Position numbers and translations under genes: made by a program. From Larix kaempferi (Eukaryota; Streptophyta; Pinopsida; Pinales; Pinaceae): DNA of 64,000 nucleotides. Each line of letters starts with the position of its first letter. The first letter of the stretch is position 1. Positions 46,344 through 56,843 of this stretch are shown piece after piece. The stretch covers positions 1,501,001 through 1,565,000 of the forward strand of contig BSBM01001666.1 in the NCBI GenBank assembly GCA_027924585.1, given 5' to 3'. The notes beneath the pieces are model-generated. The model did not search any database. It was given only the letters and a program-made list of their open reading frames with translations, and was not told where the DNA came from.

Positions 46344-47777
46344 TGTTGGGGTTGGACAACAATATTTCCTTGGGGAGAATTTATGGCTAGTTGATCTTAT
46401 GTGTCCAACATTCAATTACAATCAACGATTTTAGAGCAATGGTGAGTGTAATGGATGAACTCACCGCAAATACCATAAGGAAAATGTAGATTTTCCAGAG
46501 ATCATTATTGACTCTAAAAATTTCAGATCCCAACTAGTCCTTAAGTCTCAATAAGACACATTCATATACTAAAATCCAACTTCTCAATCCCAGAGAAAGT
46601 ATTGGCAATACAATTACTTATAAATTGAAGCACATGAGATCTATCTACAACTTAACAAATATAGAAATCACACATAAACAATAGGACACATATATTCTTG
46701 GTCAAAGACCTTGGAAAAATCCTTGGAGGAAAACCAGTGAGAGATGGAAGCAACTTTTATAATCTTAAGCAATTATGGAATTATCTCTGAGCCACACAAG
46801 ATTTGTAAGTCTGATCTGATGGAAGGCTAGGTGATGCGCCCCTCTATCTGACTGTGCCCTTCACTCTGAATGGATGCGCCCCTCAACTGAATGCCCCCCT
46901 CTGCTCTAACTGTAATTGTCTCTGAACTGCTATTTGATTAGGTCTCTAAACTTCTATTTGATTAGGGCCTCTTGCCCTTCTACCTAAGGATCATTGTCTC
47001 AGTGATGTCCTCTCTTAGATCTGGTGAGCTCTGTCTTAGAGCTCACCCTCCTAAGAGAAATGCACCCCTTTGCTCAAGAAATGCACCCTTCACTGAATGA
47101 TCAATATTTGATCTCACAAATGATGAATCCAGTCTATCTCAGAAGCTGAATCTACCTCCAATGGACCCAACCTCTTATCTAGATGAATAGTGCTAGATCT
47201 CTACTCAAATTTGCGCCCCTCTCTCCCTCTGGAAATGCACTCCTCTCCTTAGGAATGCGCCCTAGCTCAAGCGTTGAACTCTCTCTATGTAGATGAACTC
47301 AATGCATAGTAATGATGCTCCTCAATGCCTCAAATCAAGTGTGCCTTGATCTCTCTCAGATCTACACACTCTCTCCTTAGAGAATGCGCCCCTCCTCTCA
47401 AGAATGCACCCCTCTACATGCACTAATTTGCCCTCCTCTCTCTCTCTTCAACATCTGAAGAAAATGCACAAGTAACCTTTTCCCTTTACCCCTCGCCTCC
47501 TTTTATTGACTCACATCCTGAATAGGGTTTCCAAAACCTTAATACGAGTGCATGCAAAAATCTTGCTTTTGCATGGAAAATAACACTATGCATTAAAAAA
47601 TATCGCATGCGTAAAGCAAAAGTCACTGAAATCTCCGCATGCCTCCACCATTGGATCCATGACACTTGTTAGAGTGTATCTCACCCTTTACCCTACCCTG
47701 ATGCCTATACTAATAATGTACCTTCATGCTAGGCATTGCCACATGAAGGACATCCTGAGATACACATATCTCTAACA
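46344..47777 (-). mobile_element. Probable solo LTR inserted in gypsy A gag
   Basis: Gag sequence resumes on the other side (47778-47953), so these 1.43 kb are an insert. The ends as written are TGTTGGGG and CTCTAACA, an imperfect 8-bp inverted repeat (6 of 8) of the LTR type. Inside are an AAAATCCTTGGAGGAAAACC motif like those in plant copia LTRs and many ATGCGCCCCTC words (46.8-47.4 kb). No target duplication was found (TTGCT left, TAAAA right), so the limits are uncertain. The right edge also holds a smaller inverted repeat (TGTTAGAG...GTGTATCTCA near 47669 and 47777). Confidence 0.45.
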
Positions 47778-47953
47778 TAAAATTTGTATTAAGGCTATTT
47801 TTATTTCTTTGCTTAGGTGGGTTGTTGTTACCAGCATTTTGGTTATGGTTCCTAACATTACGTTTTGGTTTTTTAGGGGGATTGCACCCCTTCCCCTGAG
47901 GTTGGTTCTTGCTGTAGTCCCAAGGTTCATGTGGTTACCATAGATACATTACA
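47778..47953 (-). pseudogene. Gypsy A gag remnant
   Basis: The minus strand gives EPWDYSKNQPQGKGCNPPKK, then NHNQNAGNNNPPKQRN and SLNTNF, matching the Asn/Pro/Gln-rich linker just before the gag knuckle in A2 (NNNPPEQGKNPPLRTNY). It is bounded left by the probable solo LTR and right by the gypsy B 3' LTR. Confidence 0.65.
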
Positions 47954-48246
47954 TGTTATAAGAAAGCATACACAATGATACAGATACAAGAGACGAGACA
48001 GATAGAGAGAACACAAGCCTTTATATTAACCAGCAAGAGCAGACTACAATCATAGAACCAATCTAACTAGTACATGGGCTCAACAACCTGTATATATATA
48101 TATATATCTGTCAATATAGTTACATAACCGTCTGTCGGTCTAACTGACTGATCCGACCTATACTAGTCGAAACGACCTGTCGACATATACTTCAGATTGG
48201 TCGGGCGGAGGGCCTAGTCAACAGGCTGACCTAGGCCCCTCCAACA
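47954..48246 (-). mobile_element. 3' LTR of gypsy B
   Basis: The minus strand begins TGTTGGAGGGGCCTAGG at 48246 directly after a purine tract; as written the other end is TGTTATAAG at 47954, giving TGTT/AACA termini and 293 bp. It includes a (TA)8 run at 48091-48107. The outer end is inferred from termini and from where gypsy A gag stops. Confidence 0.65.
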
Positions 48247-48262
48247 TCTCCCCCACCTCAAA
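48247..48262 (-). other. Polypurine tract of gypsy B
   Basis: TCTCCCCCACCTCAAA as written; TTTGAGGTGGGGGAGA on the element strand, touching the LTR start. Confidence 0.85.
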
Positions 48263-48299
48263 ATCTTTCTTTGTCCCGAAGAAATGGAGAGATAAAAAA

Positions 48300-51200
48300 T
48301 CAAAAAAGAATCATTAAGACGATTACGATGAAGGTAAGCTGGAGCTGGAAACATTAGATATCTGTAGACAGGCTTCAAGAACAACTTCGGCAGAAACAGA
48401 GAGATGGTGCTGGAACTCTTCCTAGGCGCGCAGCAAATCTTGAATGTCGACAGTCAAAGTCATGAGCTTCGACAAGTTTTCCATCTTGTCGTGGGTGGAA
48501 GTAGCCTGTAAATGGATCATGTTGGGTCCAAATATAGTAATTGTTTCTTGGGAAGCAACAAGTAAATGTCAGATTCGGGGTTGAATTTCTTCAAGTTTGT
48601 TGAGGCTGCAATGTGCTTGAGAGATCCATCGTGCTTCCTGTTTTTCTAGTTTATCCAGTTTTTTTATTTTCCATGATGATCTGACTATCAAGTCTTTGAG
48701 TAAGTGCTTCGTCTACAGTCAAGCGCTGACGGTGAAGTGTGCCTAACAAGGTTCTTGTCTTTTGGAGTTCTTTGTAGACTTCGCCATAATGTACATACCA
48801 GTTGTTCAAAACTTCGGAAAGTTTTTCTGCTTGAATATCATACTCTTGAGTAAATTGAGAGCTTCTGTGAAAGTTGTAAACTGATTTGCCATCAGCGAAG
48901 CTACCTCGACAGCCTGGTCCTATTGTTTCTTGAGAAGCTTGGATTGTATCTTCGACACGACAGATTCAAATAACTAATATGCTCTATCAAGAGGTGATGT
49001 CGTGTCGGAACTTGATGGAAGTGTGATGACTTGCTGAGCTAAATCTTCACACTTAGCAAGAAATGTAGTCCTTTCTTCCTATAGCTGGAGTAACTGGTCT
49101 TCTGATTCCTGTTGGCGATATCTTTGTGCTCTGAAGACTGCATCTTCGAGTAAATCAAGCTCTTCTTGCGATGCGAACTGTGGCTGATAGCTGGTAGTAG
49201 CTCCAAACTGATCTAAGTAGACTGAGAGAGTGTTTTATGATTGATTTTGCTGCGTTTGTTGCTTTTGTAATTGTTGTTGAAGTTCTCTCTCTTTACGCTT
49301 CTTGTCTTTGTGTTTCTTCCAACTGCTTTTCTCTTTTTCTTTGTCTTTACTTAGGATTTGTTGTTCTGGCCCTTTTTCTTTGTCGGTTGTTGCTGGATGC
49401 ATGTCGATGGCTACTTGTGTGCTAGCAACAACTTATTCTACCTGGACTTGTATACTTGGTTTTGCTTCTATGGTAGCTGGATTTTTATGTTCAACAATTC
49501 TGGCACTTAGTGGAATATTTGCTAGTATGCTGGATGTATCCATATTGCTTGTACTAGTGTCTTGAATGTTGATTTGTTCTGGTGGTTCTGTCATGTCGGC
49601 TACAATTTCTTGAGTTGCAGGTGGTTCCTTGGCTTGAGATGAGTCGGGTTCAACTGCTGCTATCATTATTGCTTCTTTGTCTTGCTGCTGTATCACCGAA
49701 CTAGACTTGGATCCGTCGACAGGGAGACTCGACTGACTTGTCGGGAAGGATGGTGGGTCGACTGATGTCATAAGTGGAATCAATGAAGTGGTACTACCGA
49801 ACAGACCCAAACCGACTATACTTGACTCAATTTCTTGAACTGCAGACTCGACTCAGGGAGTAACAACTTCTGGGGACTTTTCACTATGATCGACTGTAGG
49901 TCAAGGCGGACTTACTTATTGTTGTAAAGGTACAACTGGAAGAGGGGTATAGACAGTTGTTTGTTATGAATAAATCAGACCTACTAGGTTGGGGTTTCTG
50001 ATATGATGGATCTTTTTGTGACCGATGACTTCTGGTATTGTCGATGGTAAAGGTAAATTGTCAGTTTGAATAGTGTTGGGGGGAGCCAAGTTATGCGGAA
50101 CGACGGCTGTAGTTGCAAAGACTGGTTGTTGAATGACCATCTCGCGCCAGTTGGGACACAGCGTCAGAAGGTTTGCGATAAACTGACTCAAAACAACGTC
50201 TGTTGGGTTAATAGGAGCAAGTAATGCTAAAGGGGTACTTTCTTCCTCTACCGTAGTCAGAGAAGAAGGGGGAGTAAGAATGGTTAGGTCGACCAGAATC
50301 TTTGGTTTCTTGCAACGAACTCTGAAGGTTCGGTACTTATCTGTTTCCAAAAATTTTCTGAACTGGTCTTCAACAGGTAACTTATTCTTAGCTGCATATT
50401 CAAGAATCTGGGTGGCAGTGTCATACAATTCGATATCGTCTTCTTCCGTAGGTTCTTGAAATGTTATCTTTCTTTTTCCTTTCCCTTGAGTCGGTATCAC
50501 CTTATTCTTTCGGGCTGTAAGCAGTTTAGCTGCTACCTTTTGTATATTGTCGTCCGTCAAAAGATGTTATGGATTGTCGGACTTTGTACTACTGTTCGAC
50601 TGCTCCGCGACTTCTGCTGATTCTTTGTGTGGAGTCTGTGTAAGTGCTAGTACCTTAGGATTAGGTATCGGCTCAGGTTGATAAGTGAAAGTGTTCATGT
50701 ATAACAAGCTTTCGTATGCTTCTTACTTTTCTGCATCGTTGAGTGGCTCGACATAAGTGAAGTCGAATTTTCTTGCTTGGGCCAAAATGGCCAATACTTC
50801 ATTGGATTTTCAACTCAACTCCGTGAAGATTTCATTTACTAATGGGTAGAAGTCGAGGCGTTTTGCCTGACCTGCTGCTCCTTCCATGTACCAAACCACT
50901 GTATCATCCAAAGAGAGTTGGATGTGTGTTGTCAGGGGTATATTCGAATGTTATGCGGTACCCTCCATCTTGTCACCTTTGTTTTGAGGTCTATAAACCA
51001 GGCTTCCAACCAAATTTTAATCGTCAATGGACCATGTCAGCTCGCTCCTGGTGCGAAGCAAGGAAAATTCTCCAGAAGGACAATTCGTTCTTGCGAAAAA
51101 TCCTTGTTTCCTTTCGGTTGAAGGTGGGTCATAGCAATCCATATAAGTATAGATGGGTAACGGATGTTGGCCCCTTCCTCTTGGAACTTATGGTATGTGT

Positions 51201-52056
51201 ACTTGAGTATGTCGACCAAGAAGTCTGCCCACTTGTATACTTTGTCGCACATAGCCATATTCTTGACAGCTTCCAACATGTCGGTCTTCAAATTTGATCC
51301 TCTACCTGTCCGTGAAAGTGCATGCGACACAATATTGGCAGTAGTTTTATAGTTTCCATATACAATCTAACTTATGGCTATGCCTCGTGAGTTCTTCCCA
51401 GCAGGAGTATTGGAAAATTCGTCGACCAAGTATGCTCTTAAACTTGTAGGTACGACATCTCCCTTATGTGATAAATCGGCTATCTTGTGGATAAGTGCTC
51501 CATCGATGTCGACTGGAACATCGAAATAACGCTTACCATTGTGATACCTGCTAACAATGAATTGTGCAATGATTTCTTTAAGTCCTCCGAAGCTATCCCA
51601 CAAGGGTGCCTTCATATACTGCATAATTGTGGTTGTCTGTAGCCACTGTGCTTCCTCCCTCCAACGGTCGTCTGAATCCTTCCCCCACTCTTCAATGTCC
51701 TTCCAAGCTCTCTTCCAAGTGGGTTCTAACGCTTTTGCGTTATGAATCATCTGTAGTCTTGTTTCCAATAGTGATTGTTTTTTTTCTAGCTCTCTAACCG
51801 TCGTCGCAACGGCCCTGGTTGCTGTTAAGGTTTTCCTTGGAGCCATGGCGGATTCAGGGTTCAGGAAGGCGAACGTTGCTTCAGCAGGGTCAGGGAGCTC
51901 TGTATCTTGGATTTCAAGTTCTCGGCAAAAGAGTGCCCAAGAATCCTCGAGCTCTGGATTTATGGTGGAATTGCTCGTCATGGGTGAATAGGGCGTAGAG
52001 ACCTGTATTGATGGTTGATTTGACAGAGGTATTAAATTGAGATGACAAGATATCAA
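48300..52056 (-). pseudogene. Accessory reading frame of gypsy B, unknown product
   Basis: A long sense-strand coding region between integrase and PPT, about 1,200 codons if read through its lesions. Blocks: ATG 52056, then MAPRKTLTATRAVATTVREL starting at 51846 with a coiled-coil-like helix (ELEKKQSLLETRLQ), a Trp-rich region (WKRAWKDIEEWGKDSDDRW) and a globular part (RYFDVPVDIDGALIHKIADL); after a TAG at 51367, NMAMCDKVYKWADFLVDIL and YPSILIWIAMTHLQPKG; then, past a TGA at 51037 and a frameshift near 50950, 50560-49964 (KGKRKITFQEPTEEDD, VRCKKPKILVDLTIL), a Ser/Thr/Pro-rich stretch (49810-49433), a basic KDKEKEKSSWKKHKDKKRK run with a Gln-rich helix, and a final coiled coil. I saw no signal peptide, membrane span or zinc knuckle, so an envelope role is not supported. 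No family was recognised. The 355-bp gap after pol suggests separate translation. Confidence 0.65.
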
Positions 52057-52410
52057 CGCCCTGTCAAGTGCATTACTTCTGGTGTCGCAAGTATCTTTAT
52101 CCTTTATTTCTTTGTCATCATGATGCCGCGATACCTCGTTTGATGTGTTATGTCGATTACCTTCTATAGATGAGTTTTGTCTGTCCGTGCTCCACTATTT
52201 CTGTCGTGCCTGATTTTCCTTTGCAACTCGTCCGCGTTCTTGTCGATGTCTATAATATCGACGGTTATGTGCCAGGATTTTCTCTTTGCTCTTTCCATCC
52301 TTATTTTGCCAATCTCTCGTCATTCTGCTTTTGTCATGCTTTGGTGTTTACTCGATTGCTTATAGTACATCTCTCGTTCAATTACTTCTAACCAGTTTTT
52401 TTTTTAATAT

Positions 52411-53460
52411 TCACGACTTGTACCGTTTAAGTTGGCCGTCGTTTACCGCTTTCTTGAAAACACTACCTTGTAGCGTTTTCAGACGGACTGATCCGTTGGG
52501 ATTTAATGTTTCGACAATATAGGGGCCCATCCATTCTGTATGCAATTTCTTTGGTTTCCCTTTTACACGGCTATTATAGAGGAGTGCCAAGTCTCCAACT
52601 AACAGATTCTTTTGTTTGATATTTCTGTCGTGACACACTTTCTGCTGTTGTTTTTGGACTTGCTGATGTTCTATCGCCACCTGTCGACTTTCATCCAGCT
52701 TCGATAGTTGTAATAGTCGTTCTTATCGAGCATCTTCGAAATCAATGTGCAAGACTACTGCAATAGTCAGTGCTTGTCATCGAAAATGCAATGGGATGAC
52801 TGCTTCTTGTCCATAGACAAGTGAGAAAGGTGTCTGACCTGTCGTTCTTTTGTATGTTGTTCTATATGCCCAGAGAACAGCAGGTACTTTGTCCCCAGTC
52901 GTCTTTCTCTGTGTTGCATATTTTTGTCAGTCCTCTTGTGAGTGTTTTATTGAACGATTCTATGACGCCATTTGATTGAGGGTGGTATGATGTGCTTATT
53001 CTATGATCAACTGCAAATTCTTTAGTTAGTGCTTCAATGGTTTTGCACACAAAATGTGTACCTTGGTCACTTATCAATGTTAATGGGCATCCAAAACGCG
53101 TTATGATATTTTCATAGATAAACTTGGCGGCAACTTCACTTGAACAGGTTTCAACCGGATCTGCTTCTGCCCACTTGGTGACATATTCCACAATAGTGAT
53201 AAGATATTGAGCACCTGTCCGCCTCCCCACTACTGGAAATGGTCCAATAAAATCGATCACGCAAATTTCAAATGTTCGGCTAGGGTTAATTGGAACCAAT
53301 GGCATTTCTGTTCTTGGGAGCGGTCGACCCATACGTTGACATCTATCACACTTACATACAAATTCTCGACAGTCTTTGTGAATTGTCGGCCACCATAATC
53401 CGACTTGCAGAATTTCTCTAGTTGTTATGTCTGCATGATAATGTCCTCCTGCCAGTCCAG
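52411..53460 (-). pseudogene. Integrase of gypsy B
   Basis: Zinc-binding part: GGHYHADITTREILQVGLWW, then CKCDRCQRMGRPLPRTEMP. Core: ICVIDFIGPF (first Asp), LISDQGTHF (second Asp) and SNGVIESFNK (Glu), the D-D-E triad with normal spacing. C-terminus: WMGPYIVETLNPNGSV, the GPY/F module, ending KKAVNDGQLKRYKS before a stop at 52411. Integrase would join element DNA to the chromosome. The core (53332-52862) is one open frame; a frame change follows near 52870 and stops occur between 52860 and 52690. No chromodomain follows, which separates it from chromoviruses and fits the Tat/Athila side of Ty3, though I cannot confirm the clade. Confidence 0.85.
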
Positions 53461-53638
53461 AATGAGCTTCTGCAAGTATATTCTATCGTTCATGCTCAAG
53501 TGCACATCGACGTAATATATCATCCAACCCAAGTTTGTAGAGGAATCCATTGATCAAAGTGTAGGGAGCTGTTTTCATGGCCAGGATATTCCTCTTTTTC
53601 TCAGACATTCCCTTAGGGGCTTGCCCATCCTCAAGAAA

Positions 53639-54094
53639 TTATGCAATTTCCGCCAGTTCTGAGGGAACTACTTCAATACGAAACAAATGTGTGTTCGATA
53701 AATCATGTTCGATTCCTGTCGGCTCCTCTCCTACGTCGACTCTCGACAGGTGGTCTCGCCCCACATTAGCCTTTCCAGGTCGGATAATTACTTCAAATTC
53801 AAATTCCTGGAATAGTAGAATCCAGTGACACAACCTCCCATGGTGCAATGGTTTATTGACTAAATATTTTAAAGCTTGATGATTAGTATAAGATATAAAG
53901 GGGTTAGCCAATAAATAATGACGGTATTTTTGCAGTGCAAATACCATACCTAATGCTTCTCTTTCGGTCGTGGAGTAATTTCTTTCAGCTTTAATCAACT
54001 TCCGACTGCTGAACGCATTAGGGTAATCCATTCCATCTTCTTCAGGTTGTGTTAGAATGGCGCTGACTGCTATTCCAGATGCATCAATATGCAC
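53639..54094 (-). pseudogene. RNase H of gypsy B
   Basis: An open 151-codon stretch with MHIDASGIAVSAILTQPEED (catalytic Asp), NYSTTEREALGMVFALQKYR (Glu), YTNHQALKYLVNKP (usual Asp before His is Asn here) and PGKANVGRDHLSRVD (last Asp). It directly follows the RT thumb and degrades the RNA strand. The Asn in the third catalytic position would impair activity. Confidence 0.85.
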
Positions 54095-54109
54095 ATGAAA
54101 TTTTTTCGA

Positions 54110-55153
54110 CTAATTCAGAAATTGGAGGATGGGTGCTTCAACCATTTTTCTTTTCAGCGTGTTAAATGAGATGTCGCACTCCTTCGTCCACCTGTAATCT
54201 TGATCATCTTTTAATAGCTTTTCGAGAGGGTAAGTCATATCGGAGTAATGTCTGATGAAATTCCTGTAAAACCCAGTATGACCCATCAGGATCCGCACTT
54301 GTTTCGGATTGACTGGAGGCTTTAGGTCGAGAATAATTTTGATCTTTGCATAGTCGACCTTGATTCCTTCTTTGCAAACTACATGGCCTAGTAATATGTC
54401 GATATGTGTCTCAAAAATGCACTTTTTAATGTTCAGCGACAAGTGTATCTACCGACACCGTTCCAACATCAGTCGAAGCCATTTGCAATGATCCTTTAGC
54501 ATTATATAGATTGCCCAATCATCGAAGTAGAAATCCATGGTTTTGTAGATATATTCTTGAAATGCTTTGACGACAATTCTTGAAAAGACCACTAGTGCTT
54601 TCTTCAGACCAAAGGGCATGACTTTGTACGCGAATGACCCAAATTCGCACACGAATGTTGTCTTTTTCTAATCTTCCTTTTCAATAGGTACTTGGTTGTA
54701 CCTCGAGAATCCATCCATGAAAGAGTAGCACTCATGCCCTGCAAGTTCATTAATAATTTCATTTGCAAAAGGGGTTGGAAAGGGGTCTGTGAGTGTTACC
54801 TTGTTTAGCTCACAAAAATAGACACAGATTCTCAATCGTGTCGGATATTGTTTCTTTGGCTGAACAACCATCGGGCTTGCCCACTCCAACTGGTTGATAG
54901 GATATATGATTCCCACTGCAAGCATACTATCGATCTTCTTCTTAACAATATCCTTATATTTGTGAGAAAGTTTGTAAGGTCTTTTCTTTATTGGCCTGGC
55001 GTCTGATTTAATATCAATTTTCATCTCACCCATCTCCTGCACATGTCCTTTCAATTCTTTATAATCCCAAGCAAATACGTCTTGAAATTTCTTGAGGAAA
55101 CTAGTGATTTCTCCTATTTGTTCCTCATTCCAGTAATCACCAATTCTTGCCAT
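54110..55153 (-). pseudogene. Reverse transcriptase of gypsy B
   Basis: Three open blocks: 55153-54668 (FQDVFAWDYKELKGH, RPYKLSHKYKDIVKKKIDSM, GIIYPINQLEWASPMV, ELNKVTLTDPFPTPFANEII, motif A CYSFMDGFSRYNQ), 54652-54449 (FAYKVMPFGLKKA and the catalytic box FYFDDWAIY) and 54442-54110 (GHVVCKEGIKVDYAKIKIIL, GHTGFYRNFIRHYSDM). The catalytic Asp residues of motif A and YFDD are present. Only isolated stops separate the blocks. It copies genomic RNA to DNA. Confidence 0.9.
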
Positions 55154-55159
55154 TTTCGG

Positions 55160-55995
55160 TCAGTCGTCATTTGAAATATCCACTTCCTTTGTTTTAATAT
55201 TCGCGTCCATCCATTCTAGTGCACGACTGTCACTTATGGATATTTCACCTTCTTTGATTTGTGTGAAGGCTGGTGGAAAGTCTTTTTCCGATAATCTTTT
55301 GGGTTCATCTTTCTCGACAATCTTTGTGCTAAAGATTGTTTTTATGGGCTTCGACATGTTGGGGTGATCCTGTCTCCATTGAAAACTCTTCCCGATTGAT
55401 TTCTCCGTTTCTAGGCTTAGTCTTGTCGAATGCTGGATTTTTTTCGACTTTATGTTATAGTAGGTATTAGGTCGACAAGTAGTTTGTTGTGTTCTTGCAA
55501 GTACTGAGTTTTCTGTCGGCTACATAAATTCTTTGATAGTTTTACTTGCTTTGACCAACTTCTCCTCCTGTGGAGAAAACCAAAAATACTTAATAAAATT
55601 GTCCTTCAAGTCTTTCCAAATGAAAGTTTCTCCTCTCGCCTCTTCCATCTTATACCATTTATTGGGAAGATCATCAAGTGTTCTGGGGAAGAGGTGAGGT
55701 CATGCTCTTTCATCTTATACCATTTATTGGGTAGATCATCAAGTGTTCTGGGGAAGAGGTGAGGTCATGCTCTTTCATCTTTATAGCCTAATTTTCTCCA
55801 TTCTCTTTCGCAATAGTTGATGTGGATTTCAGGATTTTGTCCCTGTGTAAACAGAGGGATGTCGGCCTGAGTCGTCAGTCTCCTTCCTCCAAACCTTTCT
55901 ATAAAAAATGTCGATGCGGTATTCCAGCTTTGGAGTTTCGACTGATGGGTGTCCCACCATCTCGCAACTTGACTAGTAAATGTCTCTACCAGACT
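55160..55995 (-). pseudogene. Gag-like module between protease and RT (gypsy B)
   Basis: From 55995 the minus strand reads LQSLVETFTSQVARWWDTHQ, LQSWNTASTFFIERFGG, INYCEREWRKLGYKDE, RTLDDLPNKWYKMEEARGET and FIWKDLKDNFIKYF. Trp/Phe spacing and the DLPNKWY...W..L...F run look like a retrotransposon capsid domain. A 65-bp tandem duplication (55646-55775) and stops interrupt it. It is followed by an acidic linker (55357-55160, FPPAFTQIKEGEISISDSRA) leading into RT. A capsid-like segment downstream of protease is unusual; an alternative is that the protease-like part upstream is the displaced piece, or that the element is a recombinant. Confidence 0.55.
55646..55775. repeat. 65-bp tandem duplication in gypsy B
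   Basis: CATCTTATACCATTTATTGG starts at 55646 and again at 55711; the units differ at one or two positions. A 65-bp extra copy shifts the reading frame. Confidence 0.92.
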
Positions 55996-56364
55996 TTGTA
56001 GTCAGCCTTGCTCCCCGACATGTTTTGATACATGTTCGACATGTACAGTAGGTGAATCATGTTCTTTGTACCTCAATGTCGGATTACTTGTTTGGGAACT
56101 TCTATCTGGAACAAGTGTTGGATATGCTCTCATTTTCCATTCAAAAATCTTCGGTGTATATGATACTGAGAGACACTTATTTATTTGCTTCTTTGAGATG
56201 GCTTCCACTGTCCAACATTCCTTCGCATGTAAATCATAGTTCTCTATCTGCGAGTCATAGAGTTCTGCGTCGGAGTTATATCTGAGTGAAAGAGGGTCTC
56301 CAAGGTGAAGTTCTCCTTGGCGATTTGGTTCAATGCGATCTTCATTATTGTCTATTCGATAAAG

Positions 56365-56790
56365 CTATCGAATATCATTATCTACTTCTGCAGGTTTCGA
56401 CCATGGTTCTCCCTGAGATGGGAAGATTGGTACGATAACCTTCTGCCCGTTGCCTTTTATCTTGATGCGACTTTTGTCTAAGGAAATTGAAGCCTTCATC
56501 TTTCGCCCCCAAGGTCGACCGACCAAGGCTGGGAAAGAACTCGCATCATCCTTGGGATTGATGATCTCAAAATCTACTTTTTCCATGATGCCTTTAATGG
56601 AAGTTTCGACTCCTTTCCATACTCCAATCAGCTCAATTAATCCTTGATCTGCAAGCTTTAGATAAAGGCTCGATTCCTGCAATTGTGGTTGACCGAGTTG
56701 GTCCCAGGTATCACGAATCATGATATTCACTTGGGAGCAAAAATATAGTACGTCTTGTCATACATGATATCCATTTATGTCGAGGTCGAC
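56365..56790 (-). pseudogene. Protease-like region of gypsy B
   Basis: NIMIRDTWDQLGQPQLQESS and LYLKLADQGLIELIG, then IMEKVDFEIINPKDD and FPALVGRPWGRKMKASIS, follow the retropepsin layout of Ty3 elements (active-site strand, flap region, then a GRPW strand). The strand before NIM reads VLYFCSQV where D-x-G is expected, and a stop precedes it, so the active site is lost. The right limit is set by the Copia2 insertion at 56844. Confidence 0.7.
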
Positions 56791-56843
56791 TAGTGGGTCA
56801 ACATCATTTTTCCCTTTTTGATTTAGTTGGCAAATGTTTTTAG

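Larger units (their letters stand above)
25535..47953 (-). mobile_element. Gypsy element A, split by nested insertions
   Basis: Pieces in minus-strand order are gag remnant (47953-47778), [probable solo LTR 47777-46344], gag/protease (46343-45419), linker and spacer (45400-43503), [Copia1 43502-37288], 76 bp (37287-37212), [non-coding LTR element 37211-28543], RT, RNase H, integrase and second RNase H (28542-25535). Across the two bracketed full elements the frame reads from FRDIFNWTYS and SLDP into a TILEHHIGTWPD stretch and then YPSKAPTIKQEIEKL, the normal run-up to Ty3 RT, so the inserts truly lie in one element. Its gag side is cut by gypsy B at 47954; its 3' LTR was not identified. Confidence 0.85.
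47954..56843 (-). mobile_element. Gypsy element B with a long accessory frame
   Basis: In minus-strand order: protease remnant (56790-56365), gag-like module (about 55995-55560), RT (55153-54449 plus thumb to 54110), RNase H (54094-53639), integrase (53460-52411), accessory frame (52056 to about 48300), PPT and 3' LTR (48246-47954). Its 5' portion lies beyond Copia2 and outside the window. No chromodomain is seen after integrase. The codon stretches are richer in CG and TCGAC words than gypsy A. Many stops and frameshifts show it is dead. The 3' LTR inserts into gypsy A gag; TTACA (47949-47953) would be the target duplication, untestable here. Confidence 0.85.

Noticed and set aside
48300-52056. 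Envelope-like gene after pol in gypsy B
   Set aside because: No signal peptide, transmembrane segment or fusion-type region was seen in the readable blocks; kept as accessory frame of unknown role.
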